A stretch of DNA of 64,000 bases from Foetidibacter luteolus (GTDB lineage Bacteria; Bacteroidota; Bacteroidia; Chitinophagales; Chitinophagaceae): positions 1 through 64,000 of the forward strand of contig NZ_VVIP01000094.1 of assembly GCF_009650435.1 (NCBI RefSeq). The letters run 5' to 3'. A program made the position numbers and the translations under genes. Below are positions 59,304 to 64,000 of the stretch, piece by piece. The notes beneath the pieces are model-generated. The model did no database searches, was not told the DNA's origin, and was given only the letters and a program-made list of their open reading frames with translations. Positions within the stretch are counted from its first letter, which is position 1, and the number at the start of each line of letters is the position of its first letter.

Positions 59304-60893
59304 CTACTTCACGGCGTCAATCCCTTTTGCAACCATAGGGTCTTTCAGGTTATTCACTTCAAAATAACCTTCGGTTCTCCATATCTGCCTTGCTATTAAA
59401 GCTTCCAGCCGTTTTAGCAGGTCGCTTTTTGCCGCTGCAGGTACGCTGCTGATATCTACAGAGTCTTTTTTGGCAAAGTTGGTTAACTGCTGCCATTCTT
59501 TTTCACCGGGTGTAAACTGTTTTTCAAACTCTTCCGGCGATGTAAATTTTTGCAGGTAAGCTTTATTTTCTACAAAGTAGTTATACACAAAATTGTTTAA
59601 GGTGCCCCGCAGGTACAGTTGGTTAATTTCCCTGGGCAGGGTAGTGGTATCAAAAGCCACAAATACATCAGGGGTAATGCCGCCACCGCCATACACCAGT
59701 CTTCCGCGGGGTGTTTTATAAGCCGGGCCTTTGGGTTTGCTGGTATCGCCTACCACCACTTCCCCATCGTGAAAGCGGTGTATCAGTTCTTCTTCATATT
59801 CATCTTTGCCTTTGTTGTAAGGTTTCTGAATATTGCGGCCCAGCGGCGTATAATACCGGGCAATGGTAAGCCTTAAAGCCGAGCCATCCGTTAACTGGAA
59901 TTGCTGCTGAACAAGGCCTTTGCCAAATGTTCTGCGGCCAATAATCGTGGCCCTGTCCCAATCCTGTAGGGCGCCTGCGAGTATCTCGCTGGCTGATGCG
60001 GATGTTTCATCTACCAATACCGCCAGTTTGCCTGTTTCAAACAGGCCGGTACGTTTGCACTTGTATTCAAAGGAGGGCACATTACTGCCCTTGGTGTAAA
60101 CAATCATTTTTTGGTCATCCAAAAACTCATCGGCAATGTCCGCTGCTTCCTGCAATATGCCGCCGCCATTGCCCCGCAGGTCCAGCACCAGGCTGGTGAG
60201 CCCTTTTTTCTGTAAACCTTCCAGCGCATACATGAACTCTTCGTAGGTGGTTTCTGAAAATTTGTTGATGCGTATAAAGCCGGTTTTTGGGGTTATCATG
60301 TACGCCACATCTACTGACGGCAGGGGGATAGTACCGCGGGTTATTTCAATTTTCTTCTGGGCATTATCCCGCCAAACGGTAATGTTTACTTTAGAATCTT
60401 TAGGGCCCCGCAACAGTTTTCTTACATCATCCGGTTTGGCGTTAATGCCGGCTATTTTTACGGTATCGTTTACCTTAATGATCTTGTCGCCAATTTCAAC
60501 GCCGGCTTTGGCGGATGGCCCGCCCGCCAACACGTTGAGTATGTTAACGGTATCATCAAATATCTGGAATTCAACGCCGATGCCCTGGAAATTGCCCTGC
60601 AGGTCTTCATTAACCATCATCAGGTCTTTGGCAGGTATGAAAACAGAATGTGGGTCCAGGTGAGAAAGCACATCTTCAATTACTACTTCATTAACGCTGT
60701 CTGCCGGCAGTTTGTCAACATATTTGCTGTTTACCAGGTCTAATATTTCCTGCAGGCTGCTCTTTTTACTGTTGCTTAAAAAAGTAATGTTGCCACCTGT
60801 TTTTTCCCTTAGCCTGAAACCAATCCACATGCCCACTGTTAACACAACCGCCAGCAAAAGAGGCAGGGCAACCTGTAATTTCTTATTGTTCAT
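59304..60893 (-). CDS. S41 C-terminal processing peptidase
   Basis: A 529-residue periplasmic protease with an N-terminal membrane anchor (LQVALPLLLAVVLTVGMWIG). A PDZ domain (about 85-175) contains AGGPSAKAGVEIGDKI. The catalytic Ser is in DETSASASEILAGALQ, and the Lys in IGRRTFGKGLVQQ, the S41A Ser/Lys dyad. The GNGGGILQEA segment is the usual substrate loop. A C-terminal extension of about 130 residues follows. Such enzymes trim or degrade envelope proteins. It is divergent from ispD. Confidence 0.93.
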   Translation of the reverse strand: MNNKKLQVALPLLLAVVLTVGMWIGFRLREKTGGNITFLSNSKKSSLQEILDLVNSKYVDKLPADSVNEVVIEDVLSHLDPHSVFIPAKDLMMVNEDLQGNFQGIGVEFQIFDDTVNILNVLAGGPSAKAGVEIGDKIIKVNDTVKIAGINAKPDDVRKLLRGPKDSKVNITVWRDNAQKKIEITRGTIPLPSVDVAYMITPKTGFIRINKFSETTYEEFMYALEGLQKKGLTSLVLDLRGNGGGILQEAADIADEFLDDQKMIVYTKGSNVPSFEYKCKRTGLFETGKLAVLVDETSASASEILAGALQDWDRATIIGRRTFGKGLVQQQFQLTDGSALRLTIARYYTPLGRNIQKPYNKGKDEYEEELIHRFHDGEVVVGDTSKPKGPAYKTPRGRLVYGGGGITPDVFVAFDTTTLPREINQLYLRGTLNNFVYNYFVENKAYLQKFTSPEEFEKQFTPGEKEWQQLTNFAKKDSVDISSVPAAAKSDLLKRLEALIARQIWRTEGYFEVNNLKDPMVAKGIDAVK

Positions 60894-61065
60894 AAATTGC
60901 CTTTGTAGCTTAATACAACAGGTGCGAATATCTGCATTTAAGTTTTAAGTTATCCTGTTTTGTGTGCGAAGCCTTATTTTTAACAGCTTAGCGGTTATTG
61001 ATGGCGCCAGTGCGGAGCGATAAAATAAATCCCAACGTTCTTTCTGTTTTATATTTCTTTGGCAA

Positions 61066-61746
61066 ATGAAAAAATTCGCTGTTATAGTTGCGGGTGGGTC
61101 CGGTAAACGCATGGGTAATGCTGTGCCCAAACAATTTTTGTTGCTGAAAGACAAACCTGTTCTTTGGTACACCCTCGATTCTTTTCTGCGTGCCTATGCG
61201 GATTTGCAGGTGATACTTGTATTACCGCCGGAGCATGTTGACAAGGGTAAAACTATTGCAGCTACATTGCCCGGCGGCGACCGTATTACCATTACCACCG
61301 GCGGCGAAACACGCTACCATTCCGTTCAAAACGGGCTTAAACTGGTAACAGCATCTTCCGTGGTGTTTGTGCACGATGGTGTGCGTTGCCTTATTTCTGT
61401 ACCGCTGATACAGCGTTGTTATAACCAGGCTTTGGTTAAGGGAAGCGCCGTGCCTGCCGTTGCCGCAACAGACAGCATACGCATTCTTAACGGCGCCGGC
61501 CATGCTGTGGCAGACAGGCAACTGGTGCGTATTATTCAAACGCCGCAAACGTTTTTGAGCAATATTATTGTTCCTGCCTTTCAGCAGCAATACAGCGATA
61601 GCTTTACCGATGAAGCCACCGTTGTTGAAGCCGCGGGTAACGAGGTTTTTCTTACTGAAGGTGAGTATGACAATATCAAAATAACCCGGCCTGTTGATTT
61701 AATCATCGCGGAAAGAATAGTTTCAGAACGCACCAGGATGATGTAG
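61066..61746 (+). CDS. ispD: 2-C-methyl-D-erythritol 4-phosphate cytidylyltransferase
   Basis: A 226-residue nucleotidyltransferase of the MEP isoprenoid pathway, which joins CTP to methylerythritol phosphate. VAGGSGKRMGNAVPKQF is the CTP-binding motif, VFVHDGVRCLIS and IIQTPQTFLSNI are standard, and the end EGEYDNIKITRPVDLIIAE is typical. Length is normal. It shows that isoprenoids are made through the non-mevalonate route. Monocistronic here. Confidence 0.94.
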   Translation: MKKFAVIVAGGSGKRMGNAVPKQFLLLKDKPVLWYTLDSFLRAYADLQVILVLPPEHVDKGKTIAATLPGGDRITITTGGETRYHSVQNGLKLVTASSVVFVHDGVRCLISVPLIQRCYNQALVKGSAVPAVAATDSIRILNGAGHAVADRQLVRIIQTPQTFLSNIIVPAFQQQYSDSFTDEATVVEAAGNEVFLTEGEYDNIKITRPVDLIIAERIVSERTRMM

Positions 61747-61813
61747 GTTGTTATAGTATATAACACAATTACCCACACTTCGGTGCAATCAGTGGGTCTA
61801 ACATAAAACGCAA

Positions 61814-62917
61814 TCAATTAACGTTATCCTTGCCTTCTTTCAGCATTTCAACCACCTTTTCAACACTTACTTTGTTGCCTGGGTCCGGCGCCTGCAGCAA
61901 AGCTTTTTGAGCATACTTCAACGCTTCTTTGTAGTTGCCGGTAGCAGAGTATGCCCTTGTCATCCCCATATTGGTGGTAAAGTTGTCCGGGTGCTTATCA
62001 TAGTTCATCTTAAAAGCTTCAAACGCTTCTTTGGTTTTTTTCTGTTTTAAAAGCTGCCTGGCATAGTTATGTATCTGCACTTCATTACCCATGGGTAATG
62101 CCTGTTTCATCAATGCGTCTGCTTCTGTTGTTTTGCCTAATCTTTCCAGCACCTGTGCCTTTGTTGTAAGCGTGGCAAAATTGGTTTCGCCAACAAATAC
62201 GCCATTAATGGCGTAGTCACTCCATTGCAGCGCTTCCTGCAGGTTGGTATTGTTTTGCAGGCAAAACTGCGCGGCCTGTACCCAGGCGTCGGAATTAAAA
62301 CCTTTATCAGTACGTAACTCGCGGCGGTAAGAAGCCAGTTGCTGGCTTACATAATCTACCGAAACAGTAAAAGGAATTTTCCACTTTTCCCAGTAAAGGG
62401 CAATGGTGGCACTGTTGGGCTTTTCATCTTCAAATTCATATTTCAACCATTCGGTTGATTTATCCTGGGCCAGTTGTTTTACAGGTACACGCAACACATC
62501 TTCAGTGGAGTCGTAAAAGAAACTGCCCCAGCTTGTGTAGTTTCTGGAAAAAATTAAAGTACACTGGTCCGGGTAAAAAGCAATATGAAAACCATATTTG
62601 CCGGCAGGCAGGTCCTTTCCTTCCACTTTTACATCTTCAGAAAAACTGATGACGGTATTTTCGTTAGCGCCTGCACGCCAGGGTGCTCTTTTGCTGGTGC
62701 CAAATCCCAGGTCGCTAAATCCGTAAGGCACCAGGGCTCCCCACACTTTGCCTTCGCGGCCTTTTACCGCGGGCCTGTCGTACTGAATACTAACATCAGT
62801 AATGCCTATTCTTTCACCTATCCAGGCCTTTTTGTTACCGCCGTCCGGCGCTTGTGTTAACTGGCCAAAAGAATGCTGGGTACATAGTATGGCAAGAAGA
62901 AAATATAGCTTTCTCAT
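61814..62917 (-). CDS. DUF2911 protein with TPR region
   Basis: A 367-residue exported protein with signal peptide 1-18. The DUF2911 domain (about 25-175) shows ISIQYDRPAVKGREGKVWGA-like spacing, then APWRAGANENTVISFSEDVK and DLPAGKYGFHI. The C-terminal half (about 190-360) is helical with TPR-like units ending YSATGNYKEALKYAQKAL. DUF2911 has no known function. It is a distant paralogue of the gene at 63054, 136 bp away on the same strand, but a terminator lies between them. Confidence 0.87.
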   Translation of the reverse strand: MRKLYFLLAILCTQHSFGQLTQAPDGGNKKAWIGERIGITDVSIQYDRPAVKGREGKVWGALVPYGFSDLGFGTSKRAPWRAGANENTVISFSEDVKVEGKDLPAGKYGFHIAFYPDQCTLIFSRNYTSWGSFFYDSTEDVLRVPVKQLAQDKSTEWLKYEFEDEKPNSATIALYWEKWKIPFTVSVDYVSQQLASYRRELRTDKGFNSDAWVQAAQFCLQNNTNLQEALQWSDYAINGVFVGETNFATLTTKAQVLERLGKTTEADALMKQALPMGNEVQIHNYARQLLKQKKTKEAFEAFKMNYDKHPDNFTTNMGMTRAYSATGNYKEALKYAQKALLQAPDPGNKVSVEKVVEMLKEGKDNVN

Positions 62918-63005
62918 ACATCATTAGTTTTTACCAAGCTACAAAGCTTTATACTAATTGTTCCGGCATTTTGATTAATGCAGCAGGCCGATGATGAGCG
63001 GGCAT

Positions 63006-63031
63006 AAAAAAGCCCGGTGACGTACCGGGCT
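63006..63031 (-). terminator. terminator of the small DUF2911 gene
   Basis: Stem AGCCCGGT with ACCGGGCT around a GACGT loop (63011-63031). The five A residues before it read as a T-run on the minus strand. It is 22 nt beyond the stop of the gene at 63054. Confidence 0.85.
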
Positions 63032-63053
63032 CAGTAAAAGATTAGTGAGTTAT

Positions 63054-63584
63054 TTATTCTACGGTAAACTCAACCTGGTAATCGCCCCAGTGAAGTGAAA
63101 CCAAACCACTGTTAATTGTATAATTCAGTTTTTCGGCAAAAGAAGCTGCTTTCTTGGGCGTAACGGTAACTTTCAACGCATCTGCGCCTTTGTTTTTTTC
63201 ATAGTCATAGGCGCCCCATGTTTTCCATGTTTTGTTGAAGATGATTGTCCAGGTATCATCGGGGTTAATCAATGTAAACAAAGCGTATTTGCCGGCAGGC
63301 AATGGCTGGCCCTGTATTTTTACGTCTTTGCTTGTTTCAAAAACCGTAGCCTCGTTAGCGCCTGCACGCCATATTTCCCCTTTTTTAGGTTCCAGGTCTT
63401 TACCGATAGTGCGGCCTTTTACAGATGGCTGGCTGTAATCAATACTAACCGAAGCGCCCCCTGCTGTAGTGCCTGTGGCTTTGGCGGGCGGGCTTGGCCG
63501 TTTTGATTTATCGTCCTGGGCGCATGCCTGAAAAGAAGTAATGGCTATTGAAGCGATTGCCATTATTGCGAATAACTTTTTCAT
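63054..63584 (-). CDS. DUF2911 protein
   Basis: A 176-residue exported protein with signal peptide about 1-22 (MKKLFAIMAIASIAITSFQA, Cys right after). The DUF2911 signatures are VSIDYSQPSVKGRTIGKDL, EIWRAGANEATVFETSKDVK, LPAGKYALFTLINPDDTWTI and WKTWGAYDYEKNKG. Function unknown. Compared with its neighbour at 61814 it lacks the TPR part, suggesting that one arose from the other by duplication and fusion. Confidence 0.88.
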   Translation of the reverse strand: MKKLFAIMAIASIAITSFQACAQDDKSKRPSPPAKATGTTAGGASVSIDYSQPSVKGRTIGKDLEPKKGEIWRAGANEATVFETSKDVKIQGQPLPAGKYALFTLINPDDTWTIIFNKTWKTWGAYDYEKNKGADALKVTVTPKKAASFAEKLNYTINSGLVSLHWGDYQVEFTVE

Positions 63585-63704
63585 AGATTTTTCATTTTTG
63601 GTTTACAATCGTTGAAAATAGTGGAAGCAATTTTTATACCGTTGTTAAATTTTGATGAATGGAGATTTTTAATGTACATCGTACACCTGGTATTTCATAT
63701 CGCA

Positions 63705-63832
63705 GATTTTTAAGATACCAGCGATATAATTTCATAGCGACCCAGTTGCGTCGCAATCACTTCATCGTTCTGTTCATTGGGCGGCTTTTCAGACCCGTGT
63801 ATGTTGGTGCGTGGAGACACGCACCAAGGGGG
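63705..63832 (+). repeat. dispersed repeat family B, copy 6
   Basis: AGATACCAGCGATATAATTT, CATAGCGACCCAGTTGCGTC, GCAATCACTTCATCG, TTCATTGGGCGGCTTTTCAG, ACCC, then a GGTGCGTGGAGACACGCACC hairpin. It lies in the 416-bp gap 63585-64000, upstream of the DUF2911 gene. Confidence 0.8.
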
Positions 63833-63929
63833 CGGAAAATATCGAACAAGGAGCAGGGAATAAAGAACGAAATCAACAACAACATTAAACTTTGAACAAA
63901 AGAACATTAAACAGTAAAAACCTGTTGCA

Positions 63930-64000
63930 CATTGCCGCATAGAGAACAAAGCGTACAAGTGAGTGACACAACCGAAGCCTCATAGCAGTAATGCAGCTAA
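63930..64000 (+). repeat. dispersed repeat family A, copy 6, cut by the window end
   Basis: GCCGCATAGAGAACAAAGCG, TACAAGTGAGTGACACAACC, GAAGCCTCATAGCAGTAATG. It carries the GAGTGACACAA variant. Confidence 0.75.

Overview
The window looks like chromosomal DNA of a Bacteroidota bacterium, most likely family Chitinophagaceae. This rests on a GC content that looks mid-40s by eye, Bacteroidota-type promoters (TTG/TTTG near -33 and TAnnTTTG near -7), a T9SS-sorted subtilase, Y_Y_Y-type sensor kinases, DUF4249, DUF4394 and DUF2911 proteins, ClpC, and very dense short dispersed repeats in the gaps. No rRNA, tRNA, CRISPR array or complete insertion sequence was recognised. One truncated IS256-type transposase lies at the left edge.

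Layout. 1-6.7 kb: transposase remnant, a 13-copy 21-bp tandem repeat, a secreted serine beta-lactamase-like hydrolase, a ricin-lectin/metallophosphoesterase and a double DUF4394 lipoprotein. 6.8-19.2 kb: DUF1398 protein, T9SS subtilase, M57 lipoprotein protease, TrhO, OsmC, LipA, an ECF sigma factor overlapping a membrane protein that is probably its anti-sigma factor, and a 2-hydroxyacid dehydrogenase. 19.3-27.3 kb: tandem 108-bp repeats, an AraC regulator, a split hybrid two-component system, FabH, a LolD-like ATPase and a DUF2795 protein. 27.7-41.3 kb: a co-directional block with everything expected for L-fucose release and non-phosphorylative breakdown. In order it holds a FucP permease, mutarotase, 2-keto-3-deoxy-fuconate dehydrogenase, diketo-acid hydrolase, fuconolactonase, fucose dehydrogenase-like SDR, GH29 fucosidase, zinc dehydrogenase, GH95 fucosidase and a UxaA-family dehydratase. 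A GxxExxY gene flanked by inverted repeats interrupts it.

41.5-50.2 kb: a STAS protein divergent from ClpC, TrxB, an orphan DUF4249 lipoprotein, CysK, CysE and KdsA. The strongest new signal is upstream of cysE. A consensus promoter leads into a 14-codon leader peptide (MQAAFFNTCCCLHS) with three consecutive Cys codons. Directly after its stop codon comes GAAGGG, then CCCTTC, then a second GAAGGG followed by seven Ts. This is the layout of a classical ribosome-mediated transcription attenuator that would sense cysteine supply and control cysteine biosynthesis.

50.6-64 kb: a GH5 hydrolase, an aldo/keto reductase, SurE, small membrane and lipoproteins, a LytTR regulator with two tandem LytS-type kinases (one with a degenerate ATP-binding N-box), an S41 protease, IspD and two DUF2911 proteins. 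Several families of 70-270 bp dispersed repeats (called A to E here) fill most gaps. Positions were read by eye, and functional assignments come from motif and family recognition, not from database searches.
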